DNA of 64,000 nt from JAKIYB01 sp964590255 (GCA_964590255.1 CAZPYA010000005.1:27525-91524), one strand, 5' to 3'. Numbered from the stretch's first letter, positions 8,114-17,260 are shown. Notes: generated by a model from the sequence alone, not told the origin. Numbers and translations are program-made.

Positions 8114-9961
8114 TTACTCCAGAATGAACTTTTTCTTCGTCTTCTTGCGGCCCTGGTCCACTTTGCGCTCATCCAGGCGCCAGCGCTCGGAGTTGGTGAT
8201 GAGCACGAAGCAGTGGTAGGAGCTGAGGTCGGAGGCGACCACGCGCTTCGGGGTGCGGCGGATGACGTTGACTTCCGCCCACACGGTGAGGAAGTGCGCG
8301 CCTTCCGGCTGTCCGGTGAGCACGGCGCGGACGATCTCGTAAACCGACCAGGTGTTGGCTTCCGCCTCTTCGCGGATATTGAGCAGCTCGGCGATGCGCT
8401 CCTCGGGGATGGCGATCAACTCGTCGACTTCGCCGTCCCAGGTGAGGAGATAGTCATCGGCCTCTTCGCCGCGGCGGAAGGTGAGCACCGCGCCTACCGG
8501 CACCTCGGCGGCGCCGTACCAGTCGGCCAGCCCGTGGATGAGCAACTCATCGTTGTTGATCCACATCTGGAAGGAGCCCACCTTGTCGGCGTGCACGGTG
8601 ACGCACGCCAGCGGGGTGTCGGTGGGGAAGAAGGCCATGTCCGCCTGGCGCAGCTTCAGCGTGCCCATGCGCTGGTGATTGTAGAGCAGCGGGATGCGCG
8701 TCTCTTCGACGCTGTTGCCGCTCATCATCTCCGGGGAGAGCTCCACTTCGTGCTCGCCGCCGAAGTCCTCGTAGCGCGGGTCATGCACCCACAGCGGCAG
8801 GTTGTCTTCCAGGCCTTCGTCTTCCAGCTCGGCATCGGTCTCGGGATCGGGATAGATGCTGGCGTCCAGCGCCTCGGGCAGCAGGCTTTCCGGCACCTGC
8901 AGTACTTCCTGCGGGATGAGCGCGGGCAGTGTCCAGGTCTGCCGGCCTACCAGTTGGAAGCGCGGGTCGCCCTGCAGCGCGCCCATCAGCCCTTCGTACA
9001 GGGACGGATAGCGCGGGGACGCCTTGCCATATTCCAGCACGCCTTCGATGAGATCGGAGAGTTTCTGCGGGCGGTCGTGCTCGACGACGAAGTCGAAGAT
9101 TTCGCCCAGGTCTTCCGCCGCCGGCACATACGGACCTTCCCAGGTCTCTTCCTCTTCCAGCGCCACGTCGGCGAGCACGGAGAGGCGGGCCAGCGAAGCG
9201 GTGGCGTCGGCGAGCTTCGCCGCGGGCAGCCACTCGCCGCCGGCGAGCAACTGCAGGCGCTCGTCATTGAGCAGTGACAAGAAGAAGCCCATTGAATCGA
9301 ACTCGGCGCCGCGCAACCGCCACGCCGCATACGCCAGCAGCTTCGTCGACAACGGATGATCGACCGCGTCCAGCGCCGCCAGGGCGATGTCGGCATCGTT
9401 CATCGTCGCCGTCAGCTTCAGCGCGGCCAACTGGTCCAGCAGCGGGCTCAACTCGTCCATGTCGGTGAAAAAGTTGCGCAAGCGCAGCTCTTCATCGTCG
9501 GTGGCATGGGTAACGAGCAACCAGCCCAGCAGGCCCCAGCGCCCGTCTTCCAACTGGAAGTAGGTGCCGGGACGTTCCGCCATGAACTGCGGCAGCATCA
9601 ACTGGAAATATTCCGGCGCGCGCGCGTTAAGCACCGCCATCTCATTGCAGAGCTCGGCGATGGTCATCGGCTTGCCATACAGGCGCAGCGCCATTTGCAA
9701 CGCCCCCTCCACCGGTCTGTGGAAGTAGGTGCGCAGGGAGAGATTCCAGCGGCGCTCTTCGCCCACAAACTGTGGGTCGGTAGAGAGCGTTTGCCGGATG
9801 AGTTTCGCACTCGCGCCGATGCGTTTGCCCACTTGCGTGGCGATCTCCCCAATCTTCGCGGCATGGCCGCGATGTAAGAGGAAATCCGCCACGGTATCAC
9901 TCAATAAGTGTACCGCGGCCGTCTCGGCGTAGAATTGCTGTTCAAATTGCTCGGTGGTCAC
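8114..9961 (-). CDS. Unknown 615-aa protein with N-terminal winged-helix-like repeats
   Basis: I do not recognise this family with certainty. The frame opens at 10270, but the strong site AGGAGG lies 9 bases before the GTG at 9961, giving a 615-aa product starting VTTEQFEQQFYAETAAVHLL. Residues 1-150 look like two helix-rich winged-helix units resembling HARE-HTH/RpoE-delta domains (AKIGEIATQVGKRIGASAKLIRQTL, then PMTIAELCNEM, each followed by a short strand with a Tyr or Trp). The middle third is acidic, and the C-terminus is basic (GRKKTKKKF). No signal peptide or membrane segment is seen, so it is cytoplasmic, and DNA binding is plausible. It has its own promoter-like sequence upstream and a hairpin downstream, so it is probably a single-gene transcript. 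Confidence 0.75.
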   Translation of the reverse strand: MTTEQFEQQFYAETAAVHLLSDTVADFLLHRGHAAKIGEIATQVGKRIGASAKLIRQTLSTDPQFVGEERRWNLSLRTYFHRPVEGALQMALRLYGKPMTIAELCNEMAVLNARAPEYFQLMLPQFMAERPGTYFQLEDGRWGLLGWLLVTHATDDEELRLRNFFTDMDELSPLLDQLAALKLTATMNDADIALAALDAVDHPLSTKLLAYAAWRLRGAEFDSMGFFLSLLNDERLQLLAGGEWLPAAKLADATASLARLSVLADVALEEEETWEGPYVPAAEDLGEIFDFVVEHDRPQKLSDLIEGVLEYGKASPRYPSLYEGLMGALQGDPRFQLVGRQTWTLPALIPQEVLQVPESLLPEALDASIYPDPETDAELEDEGLEDNLPLWVHDPRYEDFGGEHEVELSPEMMSGNSVEETRIPLLYNHQRMGTLKLRQADMAFFPTDTPLACVTVHADKVGSFQMWINNDELLIHGLADWYGAAEVPVGAVLTFRRGEEADDYLLTWDGEVDELIAIPEERIAELLNIREEAEANTWSVYEIVRAVLTGQPEGAHFLTVWAEVNVIRRTPKRVVASDLSSYHCFVLITNSERWRLDERKVDQGRKKTKKKFILE

Positions 9962-10035
9962 CCGCGCAATCCTCCTGATAAACAAAATCGTGCGGCCAGA
10001 CGTCCGCTGCGCCTCAGACAGCCACACAATTGGGT

Positions 10036-10065
10036 ATTGTATGCGTAAAGGGTGGTTCACGTCAA
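10036..10065 (-). promoter_or_regulatory. Sigma-70-type promoter for the 615-aa gene
   Basis: On the - strand TTGACG (10065-10060) is followed after 18 bases by TACAAT (10041-10036), close to the consensus. It lies about 75 bases before the GTG at 9961 with its AGGAGG site, in the correct direction, and nothing else is encoded there. Confidence 0.65.
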
Positions 10066-10130
10066 TAGCTGGACAATACAAGGGAATCCCTTCCCCGCGC
10101 GGCGACGTCAGCGACATCTTTACCGTCGCC

Positions 10131-12782
10131 TCACGCGCCGGGCTGCGCTGGCGTCGGCACGCCGGGGAATGCCGGCACGGCTGGTGTTGGCGCGGGCTGC
10201 GGGGCTGGCCGCGGCGCGCCGGCGTCCAGCGCCGCCAGCACCGCCTGTGCCGCGGCAGCGGGAAGCCCATAGAGACGGTAGAAGGTACTCACCCGCGCTT
10301 TCAACTCGGCGCGCCGTTCGGGCTGCAACTGCCGTCCATGAGCAATCGCGGCCGCGATTGTGTCCGCCGGGTCCACCTGATCGGCCCGGTAGTTAGCATC
10401 CAGACCGTAGGCGAAGAGCGCTTCGGCGTATGCATACAGGTCATCCTGGCTGAGCTTCAACTCGAGCAATTCCGCTCGGGCGTAGTTGCGGCAGATATCC
10501 GGCACAAGCATGGGCGACACGGGGCTGCCCAAGTCCCACTGGCGGCTCTCCATGTCGGCCAACTGGGCATACGCTTCGGGGAAGGTCGGGTCTTTGCGGG
10601 TAGCCAGGTCCGCCTTGACTTGCGCCTCGGAATAGTAAGACAGCGCGGCATCCCGTTCGGCCGCCGCCTGCGCCTGCAGCAGTTCGGCGTCCGCCGCCGC
10701 GCGCTGTTTCATCGCGGCAAGGTTGGTCATCGCCATATTGAAACGCGCCTCGGCTGCTTCGCCCTGCACCTTCTGAATAGACGAATTCATCAGATCTAGC
10801 TCGGCGCTATGGGGCTCGTATTTCTGCAAAACCGCCAGCACCGTCTCCGCGTGCGACTTCGCGGCGCGCAGGCCGTCCTCGTCGCCGAAACGTTGACTGA
10901 CCTCGGCATCGAGCAGGTGTTTCTGCACCAGGAAGCGCAGGATGAGATAGTCACGGTCGATCATCCACAGGCCGCGGCCGGACGCGTCCGCGAAGTTGCG
11001 CTCGGCCAGCATGAAGCGCTGGACAAAGGCCTGATCTTCCGCGTTGAACGTTTCGGGATCCGGCTGCAGCATCTGCAACTGGTTATAGCACACGTCCGTC
11101 CAGAGCTGGTAGGTTTTCGTATCGCCGTACCAAACGCCCTTGCGCGGGTCCAGCGCGACGGTGAAGTAGCGCGACCGGCCGAGGAGCGCCTCTGCGGTGC
11201 GCAGCTCGCGGTAGGCGGCGGCGCCGTCGCGATACACCAGCGCCTTGCCGAGCGCCGCATGCTGCATCGCCTGCAGCGTCAGCCGGGCGGCAACCAATTC
11301 GCTGGCCGTGTGCAGCAACGTGCCCAGCGCGATGACCAGCGCGGCGATGGCCACGCCGTTGGCGGCCCGCGGTGTGAGCGGATGCTGCAGCCCACCGAGC
11401 CGCGCGGCCAGCGGCGTGTCGCGCGCGGTGAGCGCGGCGAGCAGGCCCAGCGCGAGCCAGAAGAGACTGAGCGTGGCGGCGTTATCGAAGGCAAACTGAT
11501 TGACCAGCAGATAGGCCAGCAGCAGAATGGTGAGGCCGACGGCGATGCCGCGCGTCGACTCCGCCCCGTTCAGCGCCTGTAGCGCCGTGCGCGCGGCGAG
11601 CACGAGGAGGAAGGCGAAAGCGGCCAGCCCGAGCAAACCCATCTCCGCGCCGACCTGCAGCAACAGGTTGTGCGGCTGGGCAGTGGCATACGCCCGGTTG
11701 AGCGCCATGCCCGCCTCGCGCGCGTTGGTGGTGGGCCGGTGCTGGGGAAAAACCGTGCGCACGGTGCCGACGCCCCACCCCTGGGCGGGACGCTTGTAGA
11801 AGAGATTGCGCGCGCCCGCCATATAGACGAAGCGCGTGCTGGTCGTCTCGTCGTCCATATTCACCATGGACGCGAGGCGCGCGCGCACCGTCGGCACCCC
11901 GGCCACGACGCCACCCACCAGCACGGCGCCGAGGATGATGGCGGCCCACACGGCACGCGAGATGGCGCGGTGATCGCCGGGCAGTTTGCTGATGATGAGC
12001 AGAAAGACGGGCACCGACAGCGCCAGCGCCACCCATGCCGCGCGGGCCTGGGTGAGCAGCAGCGCGCCCAGCGCCAGCAGCAGCACGGCCGCCAGCAGCC
12101 ACCGCCGCGCCGGCGTGCGCGCCAGCAGCGCGCCGACCGCCGCCAGCGGGATGATCAGCAGGAAGTAGGTACCGGCGAACATCGGGTTGCCGAGCGGGCC
12201 CATGAGGCGCTTGCCGGCGAAGAAATGGTTGTACCCCTCGTAGCCGCCCACCGAGTGCGCCAGCATGAAATCGCCAATGCCCAGCGCCGCGGCCACGCCG
12301 CCCACGATCGCCATGAGGGTCATGGCGCGGTTGATCTCCTCCGGCGTGCGTAGGAATTCCTTCGCCCCCACGTAGAGGGGCACGCCGATGAGCAGGAAGA
12401 GCAGGCCGTCGTGGCTCCACAGCGGGCCCCACACGGAGATGAACGGATAGGCGCTGGCTAGACTGCACACGACGGCGGCCAGCGTGAAGAGCGCTACCGG
12501 CAGGTCCAGTGGGTGCGCCCGCCAGACGATGCGACCGCGGCGCGCCCAACTAAACACCAGCAGCGCCAGCAGCAGCCCACCGCACAGGAACAGCGCCAGC
12601 CGGCGCGGCGTTTCCAGACTGCCCACCAGCACGGTATTGGGCGGCAGCGCCAGCAGCGGCCCCAGCACGATGGCCAGGTAGACCAGCATCCGGCCCAGGC
12701 GCGCCAGCACGGGCGGCAACGCCGGCAGCGGCACGACGACCGTTTCGTCCGCCGGCAATGGCGATGTGGTTGTTTTTGACAT
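10131..12782 (-). CDS. O-antigen ligase-like polytopic membrane protein with TPR-like tail
   Basis: This 883-aa protein has about a dozen membrane segments between residues 30 and 480, with the Wzy_C/WaaL-type pattern in the loop ARNLFYKRPAQGWGVGTVR and the following QPHNLLLQVGAEMGLLGL. Such proteins join O-antigen or other glycan chains to a lipid core in the periplasm. The last 400 residues are soluble and helical with TPR-like character, ending in a Pro/Ala-rich tail. The frame opens at 12884; I use the ATG at 12782 (MSKTTTSPLP), though no strong ribosome site is seen and 12815 is possible. No other polysaccharide genes are adjacent. Its presence supports a diderm envelope. Polymerase versus ligase cannot be told from sequence. 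Confidence 0.8.
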   Translation of the reverse strand: MSKTTTSPLPADETVVVPLPALPPVLARLGRMLVYLAIVLGPLLALPPNTVLVGSLETPRRLALFLCGGLLLALLVFSWARRGRIVWRAHPLDLPVALFTLAAVVCSLASAYPFISVWGPLWSHDGLLFLLIGVPLYVGAKEFLRTPEEINRAMTLMAIVGGVAAALGIGDFMLAHSVGGYEGYNHFFAGKRLMGPLGNPMFAGTYFLLIIPLAAVGALLARTPARRWLLAAVLLLALGALLLTQARAAWVALALSVPVFLLIISKLPGDHRAISRAVWAAIILGAVLVGGVVAGVPTVRARLASMVNMDDETTSTRFVYMAGARNLFYKRPAQGWGVGTVRTVFPQHRPTTNAREAGMALNRAYATAQPHNLLLQVGAEMGLLGLAAFAFLLVLAARTALQALNGAESTRGIAVGLTILLLAYLLVNQFAFDNAATLSLFWLALGLLAALTARDTPLAARLGGLQHPLTPRAANGVAIAALVIALGTLLHTASELVAARLTLQAMQHAALGKALVYRDGAAAYRELRTAEALLGRSRYFTVALDPRKGVWYGDTKTYQLWTDVCYNQLQMLQPDPETFNAEDQAFVQRFMLAERNFADASGRGLWMIDRDYLILRFLVQKHLLDAEVSQRFGDEDGLRAAKSHAETVLAVLQKYEPHSAELDLMNSSIQKVQGEAAEARFNMAMTNLAAMKQRAAADAELLQAQAAAERDAALSYYSEAQVKADLATRKDPTFPEAYAQLADMESRQWDLGSPVSPMLVPDICRNYARAELLELKLSQDDLYAYAEALFAYGLDANYRADQVDPADTIAAAIAHGRQLQPERRAELKARVSTFYRLYGLPAAAAQAVLAALDAGAPRPAPQPAPTPAVPAFPGVPTPAQPGA

Positions 12783-12957
12783 GTCGGTTGGTAATTTCCG
12801 CGTGATGATCCGCATTCCCTGCCGCCGGCATGCCGGCGGCAGATCAGTATCCGGGCTATCTTTCCCCACGAGCAGGCGCCTCACACCTGCCGGGCGCGGG
12901 ACGAAGGCGTTGCACGTTCCCGCGTCACCCTCATGCCCGTTGCCGGGATGCCGAATC

Positions 12958-13003
12958 GGCCCTCACCCCCTGCTCCCTCTCCCAATGCTGGGCGAGGCGG
13001 CAA
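12958..13003. repeat. Dispersed CCCTCACCCCCT-type palindromic repeat
   Basis: The stretch reads CCCTCACCCCCTGCTCCCTC followed by TCCCAATGCTGGGCGAGG. The same wording recurs at 46320-46361 and in inverted pairs at 52028-52154. It folds into a short stem around CCAATGCTGG. It abuts the 3' end of rsmE. Confidence 0.6.
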
Positions 13004-13007
13004 TGCT

Positions 13008-13745
13008 TCACGCCTCGCCCAGATCGCCCCACAGGTACTGCGCCAGCGCCACGGCGGTGAGCGCGGCGGTTTCGGCGCGGAGGATGCGCGGGCCGAGATG
13101 CACCGGGCGAGCGCCGGCATCGCGCAGTTGCGTGGCTTCCGCGTCCGTCCACCCGCCTTCGGGGCCGATGTAGAGTGATACCGCCTCCACCCGCGGGCAC
13201 GCCGCGGCGATGACGGGCAGCGGCTGGCCGTCGCGCTCGTGCAGCAGCAGGCCCAGGCCGTCGGCGGCGGGGCCGGGCAGCGGCGCGGGGGGCAACACTG
13301 TCGGCGGCCGGCTGCGCTCGCACTGCTCGGCGGCGGATTCGGCGATGCGCGTCCAGCGCTCCGCCCGGTCGCGCCCCTGGGCGGCCGTCCAGCGCGGCAC
13401 GCTGCGCGCCGCCAGCAGCGGCACGATGGCCTCCACGCCCAGCTCGGTGGCTTTTTGCACCACCCACTCCATCTTCTCGCCTTTGAGCACCGCCAGGCAG
13501 AGGGTGACGCGACAGCGCGACCGGTCCGCGGGCGGCTCCTCGGCGAGGATACGCGCAGTGAGCGCGCCGGCGGTGACCTGCATCACCACCGCCTGCAGAA
13601 TACGGCCGTCAGGCAGCGCCGCGCGCAGCGCCTCGCCCACACACACCCGACGCACCCGCGCCAGATGGTGAAAGCGCGCGCCACTGATGGCGAGGACGTC
13701 CCCGCGCACGTCATCCGGCGATATCAGTAAAAATGTCGCACCCAT
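13008..13745 (-). CDS. rsmE: 16S rRNA m3U1498 methyltransferase RsmE
   Basis: The 245-aa SPOUT methyltransferase modifies U1498 of 16S rRNA in the assembled 30S subunit using S-adenosylmethionine. The N-terminal PUA-like part includes GARFHHLARVRRVCVGE. The catalytic SPOUT knot is shown by KGEKMEWVVQKATELGV near residue 95, YIGPEGGWTDAEA near 190 and LGPRILRAETAALTAVALAQ near the C-terminus, all diagnostic. Length is normal. It starts 80 bases from a divergent secreted-protein gene. No Shine-Dalgarno is evident before the ATG at 13745, but there is no better start. Confidence 0.95.
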   Translation of the reverse strand: MGATFLLISPDDVRGDVLAISGARFHHLARVRRVCVGEALRAALPDGRILQAVVMQVTAGALTARILAEEPPADRSRCRVTLCLAVLKGEKMEWVVQKATELGVEAIVPLLAARSVPRWTAAQGRDRAERWTRIAESAAEQCERSRPPTVLPPAPLPGPAADGLGLLLHERDGQPLPVIAAACPRVEAVSLYIGPEGGWTDAEATQLRDAGARPVHLGPRILRAETAALTAVALAQYLWGDLGEA

Positions 13746-13825
13746 AATCCGGAGGGATTGTAAACGCCGGAGGGATTATCTGTCCAGCAGCGAAGGGAAG
13801 AATAGTGCACAGGAGGCGCATCCGC

Positions 13826-15334
13826 ATGACCCGAATACTCGCCCTGGTCACCCTGCTGCTCGGTGGCGCGATCGCCGCGCAAGCATTAACCCTCTCCCGC
13901 ACGTTCCTGAAACCCGACGGCAAACCGGCGGCCGGCGCGGTGGTGGTGCTGCGCGCGCTGAAGGCGGACGGGAGCCTGCAAGAGGAACGGCGTCTGACGG
14001 CCGACGCGAAGGGCGCGGTGACCGCCGAGATCGAAACCGACCCCGCGGCCCGGCGCGCGGCATACCTGCTGGTGGCGCAGCCGGGATGCGCGCTGACACT
14101 ATGCGAACTGGCGCAACCCGCCGACCTGACCGGCACGCTGCGCCTGCTGCCCGCCTACGCGCTGCAAGGCACGGCGCGCACGGTGGCGGGCGTCCCCGCC
14201 GCCGGCGTGAAGCTCATCGCGCTGGCGCTGGGCACCGGCGACAGCCGCACGTTTCCGAAATGCTGGGTGAACGCCACGTCGATGCGGCTGTCCACCCCCG
14301 AGCTGACCGCGCTAAGCGGCGCCGACGGGCGCTTCAGCCTGCGCGGAGTGGTGGTGAGCCGCGGCGGCCAGTCCAGCGGAGAGCCGATCCCCGTCTCGGT
14401 GCTGGGGCAAATGGCCGGCGCAGACGGCCCGCTGGCCGGCGAGGCGCGCTTCACCTTGCACCCGGGCCCGCTGCAGCCGGGCGAGCATGCCAGCGACAAC
14501 CTGCTGACGCTGGCCCCCACGCTGACCCTCTGTGGCCGGGTGGTGCACGCGGTGACCGGCCTGGCGGTGGAGGGCGCCACCGTGCAGTTGGCGGCGGTGC
14601 TGGACGCGGTGACGATTCGCCCGCCCATCGTGACGAAGGCAGACGGCGCCTTTGAATTTGCTGACGTGCCCGCCGACCCGCGCCTCTTCGCCGTGGTCAG
14701 CCATCTGCAACTTGCCTCGGGCTGGCTGCGCCTCACCGATGGCGACGCGCGCACGGGCGCCACGCGCCTGCTGCCCGTCCCCACGCTGGCGCTGCGGCCG
14801 CTGGTGACGGTGAGCGGCCGGTTGCGCGATCCCATCACCGATGAGGCGCCCGCCGCGCCGCTGACGGTGGTGGCGACCTACGATGAAGGCTTCAATGACG
14901 GCTTCGTGCAGGTGGGCCGTGCCAGCATGGCGGTGAAGACGGATGCGAACGGCGGCTTCAGCCTGACCACCGCTATCGGCGCCAACGTCTTCTCCGCCAA
15001 CGGCCCCGGCTACCGCGAGGCGAAGCTGCTGGCAGTGGGCGTGCCCGCCGGCGGGCTGGAAGGGGTGAGCATCCCGCTGGCGCGGCAACGGGGCATCCTC
15101 TGCACGCTGCACGCCGATGACCTGACCGGCCTGACCATCCAGGTGCGCAAGCCCGGCAGCGACGTCCCACGCAGCGCCCCGCTGATCAAACCCGATGGCT
15201 GGTGGTTCTGCCCCCTCCCCGACGACTGGGCCGGCCTGGAGCTGCGCCTGCTGCGCAACGGGACGGAGGTGCTGCCGTGGACTGCCGTACCGCTGGACCC
15301 GGCGCAGTGGCCGGTGACGATGACGGTGCCGTAG
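13826..15334 (+). CDS. Secreted protein with carboxypeptidase-regulatory-like repeats
   Basis: This 502-aa protein begins with a signal peptide (MTRILALVTLLLGGAIAAQA). The mature part contains repeated beta-sandwich units of the form F-x-x-P-D-G-K-P-x-x-G-A-V-V-x-L followed by D-x-x-G-x-F, seen around residues 25-110, 115-200, 240-300 and 330-420. These are typical of carboxypeptidase-regulatory-like or transthyretin-like domains, which serve as binding or spacer domains on the cell surface. No catalytic domain is visible. The frame opens at 13805, but AGGAGG at 13811-13816 is 9 bases before the ATG at 13826. It is transcribed alone, divergent from rsmE, and followed by a terminator-like hairpin. 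The binding partner is unknown. Confidence 0.7.
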   Translation: MTRILALVTLLLGGAIAAQALTLSRTFLKPDGKPAAGAVVVLRALKADGSLQEERRLTADAKGAVTAEIETDPAARRAAYLLVAQPGCALTLCELAQPADLTGTLRLLPAYALQGTARTVAGVPAAGVKLIALALGTGDSRTFPKCWVNATSMRLSTPELTALSGADGRFSLRGVVVSRGGQSSGEPIPVSVLGQMAGADGPLAGEARFTLHPGPLQPGEHASDNLLTLAPTLTLCGRVVHAVTGLAVEGATVQLAAVLDAVTIRPPIVTKADGAFEFADVPADPRLFAVVSHLQLASGWLRLTDGDARTGATRLLPVPTLALRPLVTVSGRLRDPITDEAPAAPLTVVATYDEGFNDGFVQVGRASMAVKTDANGGFSLTTAIGANVFSANGPGYREAKLLAVGVPAGGLEGVSIPLARQRGILCTLHADDLTGLTIQVRKPGSDVPRSAPLIKPDGWWFCPLPDDWAGLELRLLRNGTEVLPWTAVPLDPAQWPVTMTVP

Positions 15335-15371
15335 GGGATGGACGGGTGAAGGGGTGACGGATTGGTCTGTC

Positions 15372-15396
15372 GCCCCTCCGGGGCTTTCGTGTTTTT
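15372..15396 (+). terminator. Hairpin with T-rich tail after the secreted protein gene
   Basis: GCCCC at 15372-15376 pairs with GGGGC at 15380-15384 around a 3-base loop, followed by TTTCGTGTTTTT. It lies 38 bases past the stop at 15334 and has the form of a short intrinsic terminator, though the stem is only 5 bp. It belongs to a larger palindromic intergenic element that continues to about 15470. Confidence 0.45.
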
Positions 15397-15402
15397 CGCC
15401 TC

Positions 15403-15470
15403 CATTCCACGGGTTCCGCTGACGCTTCACCCGTGGCTATCGGCACACACCCCTTCGGGGTGACAGACAT
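15403..15470. repeat. Palindromic intergenic element
   Basis: CACGGGT (15409-15415) pairs with ACCCGTG (15430-15436), and ACCCCTTCGGGGT follows near 15450. The wording around CCACGGGTTCCGC resembles mobile intergenic palindromes I have seen in several environmental bacterial genomes. No second copy is seen in this window, so the repeat status is inferred. Confidence 0.35.
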
Positions 15471-15500
15471 CAACCATCACCTCGTCACCTCTTCGCCCTG

Positions 15501-16100
15501 TTACATCTCCGTCCGCCCTTCCATCGCGCGCATGATGGTCATCTGGTCGGCGTAGTCGAGGTCGCCGCCGACGGGGAGGCCGAGGGCGATGCGGGTGACG
15601 CGGAGGCCGAGGGGCTTGAGCAGGCGGGCGAGGTAGAGGGCGGTGGCGTCGCCTTCCACGGTGGGATTCGTCGCGAGGATGATTTCGGTGATGCCCTCAT
15701 CCTGCAGGCGGGCGAGCAGCTCGCGCACGCGCAAGCTGTCGGGGCCGATGCCGTCCATGGGCGAGATGAGGCCGCCGAGGACGTGATAGACGCCGCGATA
15801 GTCGCCGGCGTTTTCCAGCGCCATCAGGTCGCGCACGTCGGCGATGATGGTGAGCAGGCTGTGGTCGCGGCTGGGATCGTCGCAGATGGGGCAGCGCGCC
15901 GCCTCGGAGAAGTTGAAGCAGCGCTCGCACTGGCGCACGGCGTCGCGCGCCTCCACGATGGCGGTCACCAGCCGTTCCGCGTCCTCGCCGGCCACGCGCA
16001 GCAGGTGCAGCGCCAGCCGCTGGGCGGATTTCGGGCCGATGCCGGGCAGCGCGGCAAGGGCGTCGATTAAGCGTTGTAAGGGTCGGGCGTAGAGTAACAT
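15501..16100 (-). CDS. recR: Recombination mediator protein RecR
   Basis: This 199-aa protein works with RecO (and RecF) to load RecA on gapped DNA. The helix-hairpin-helix ALPGIGPKSAQRLALHLL is at residues 17-34, the zinc finger CERCFNFSEAARCPIC at about 57-72, and the Toprim domain spans about 80-175 with NPTVEGDATALYLARLL. Length and domain order are those of the family. It is often found downstream of dnaX and ybaB, but here it is alone, ending in a region of palindromes. The ATG at 16100 gives the standard N-terminus. Confidence 0.97.
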   Translation of the reverse strand: MLLYARPLQRLIDALAALPGIGPKSAQRLALHLLRVAGEDAERLVTAIVEARDAVRQCERCFNFSEAARCPICDDPSRDHSLLTIIADVRDLMALENAGDYRGVYHVLGGLISPMDGIGPDSLRVRELLARLQDEGITEIILATNPTVEGDATALYLARLLKPLGLRVTRIALGLPVGGDLDYADQMTIMRAMEGRTEM

Positions 16101-16195
16101 GATGGCGTGTGTTTCCCGTCTCGATTCTGTCGGTGTGGGGTATTTCCGTCAGGGGTATTATACCCGATTTTGCCCCGAGGGGAACGTGCGGAGAT

Positions 16196-16225
16196 GAAAA
16201 CGGGCACGCCGATGGCGTGCCCGTT
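16196..16225 (-). terminator. Intrinsic terminator of the yceD-rpmF-plsX-fabH run
   Basis: A perfect 12-bp stem (16199-16210 with 16214-16225, arm AACGGGCACGCC) with a 3-base loop is followed on the - strand by TTTTC. It lies about 45 bases after the fabH stop. Its near-symmetry could also stop transcripts from the + side. Confidence 0.7.
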
Positions 16226-16241
16226 GGTCTATCTATTTTAT

Positions 16242-16267
16242 GCGGATTGAAAATCCGCGCTCCCAGG
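16242..16267. repeat. Dispersed palindrome family A, copy 1
   Basis: The core GCGGATTGAAAATCCGCG is followed by CTCCCAGG. Other copies with the same core and CCCAG tail are at 46392-46416, 49131-49155 and 50024-50048. This copy touches the fabH stop codon. Confidence 0.65.
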
Positions 16268-16270
16268 AGG

Positions 16271-17260
16271 TTACCAGCGGATGACGCTGGCGCCCCAGGT
16301 GAGTCCTCCGCCGAAGGCAACCATCACCACCACGTCGCCTTCGTGCAGGCGGCCCTGCTCGTAGGCTTCGTTGAGCGCGAGCGGGATGGAGCCGCCGCTG
16401 GTGTTGCCGTATTCATGCAGATTGATGACCCAGCGATCGGCGGGGATATTGAGCCGTTTGGCGGCGCCGTCGATGATGCGCATATTCGCCTGGTGCGGGA
16501 CGATGAGGTCCACGTCCTCGGCGGTGAGGCCGGCGCGGGCCAGCGCGTTTGTCACGGCGTCTTCCAGCGCGCGCACGGCGAAGCGATAGACGTCGTTGCC
16601 GGCCATGCGGATATAGTGCTCGCGGGCATCAACGGTCTCGTGGGTGGCGGGCTTGCGCGCCACGCCGGCGGGGATGTAGAGCATCTCGCAACCGCTGCCG
16701 TCGGCGCGCAGATAGTTGGAGAGGATGCCGCGGCCAGCGGGCACCTGCTGCATCACCACCGCGCCGGCGCCGTCGCCAAAAAGTACGCAGGTACCGCGAT
16801 CGGTATAGTCGGTGACTTTGGACAGCGTGTCAGCGCCGATGACCAGCGCGTTGCGGAACTGGCCGGTGGCGATGCCTGGCGCGACAATGCTCATGCCATA
16901 GATGAAACCGGTGCAGGCGGCGGCCAGGTCGAAGGCGGCGGCATGCTTCGCGCCTAGCAGATGCTGGATGGTGCAGGCGGTGGCGGGCAGCAGGTAGTCC
17001 GGGGTGAAGGTGGCTACCACCACGAGATCCAGGTCTTCGGGAGCGAGGCCGGCGCGCTCCAGCGCCTGGCGGGCGGCAGGCAGCGCGATGTCCGAAGTCG
17101 AGTCACATGCCTCCGCGATATGGCGGCGCTCGATGCCGCTGCGGGTGCGAATCCACTCATCGGAGGTGTCGACCATCTTTTCGAGGTCGTGGTTGGAGAG
17201 AATGCCCGGCGGCGCGTATCCACCGACCGACACAATGCCAACTGACGGAAACATTTCCAT
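16271..17260 (-). CDS. fabH: 3-oxoacyl-ACP synthase III (FabH)
   Basis: The enzyme condenses acetyl-CoA with malonyl-ACP to begin fatty-acid synthesis. It has the catalytic Cys in DLAAACTGFIYG near residue 115, the His in VPHQANMRIID and the Asn in HEYGNTSGGSIP near the C-terminus. The N-terminal SDEWIRTRSGIERRHIA is typical. The frame opens with TTG at 17272; ATG codons at 17260 and 17254 follow. GGGAGA lies 13 bases before 17260, so I choose that start (329 aa), with modest certainty. It is the last gene of a yceD-rpmF-plsX-fabH run, the classical fatty-acid initiation and phospholipid cluster. A perfect 22-bp palindrome separates it from plsX. Confidence 0.97.
   Translation of the reverse strand: MEMFPSVGIVSVGGYAPPGILSNHDLEKMVDTSDEWIRTRSGIERRHIAEACDSTSDIALPAARQALERAGLAPEDLDLVVVATFTPDYLLPATACTIQHLLGAKHAAAFDLAAACTGFIYGMSIVAPGIATGQFRNALVIGADTLSKVTDYTDRGTCVLFGDGAGAVVMQQVPAGRGILSNYLRADGSGCEMLYIPAGVARKPATHETVDAREHYIRMAGNDVYRFAVRALEDAVTNALARAGLTAEDVDLIVPHQANMRIIDGAAKRLNIPADRWVINLHEYGNTSGGSIPLALNEAYEQGRLHEGDVVVMVAFGGGLTWGASVIRW

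Noticed and set aside
13748..13777. CCGGAGGGATT twice between rsmE and the secreted gene
   Set aside because: Two 11-base copies 19 bases apart are interesting, but they are too short and too like ribosome sites to call a regulatory element.
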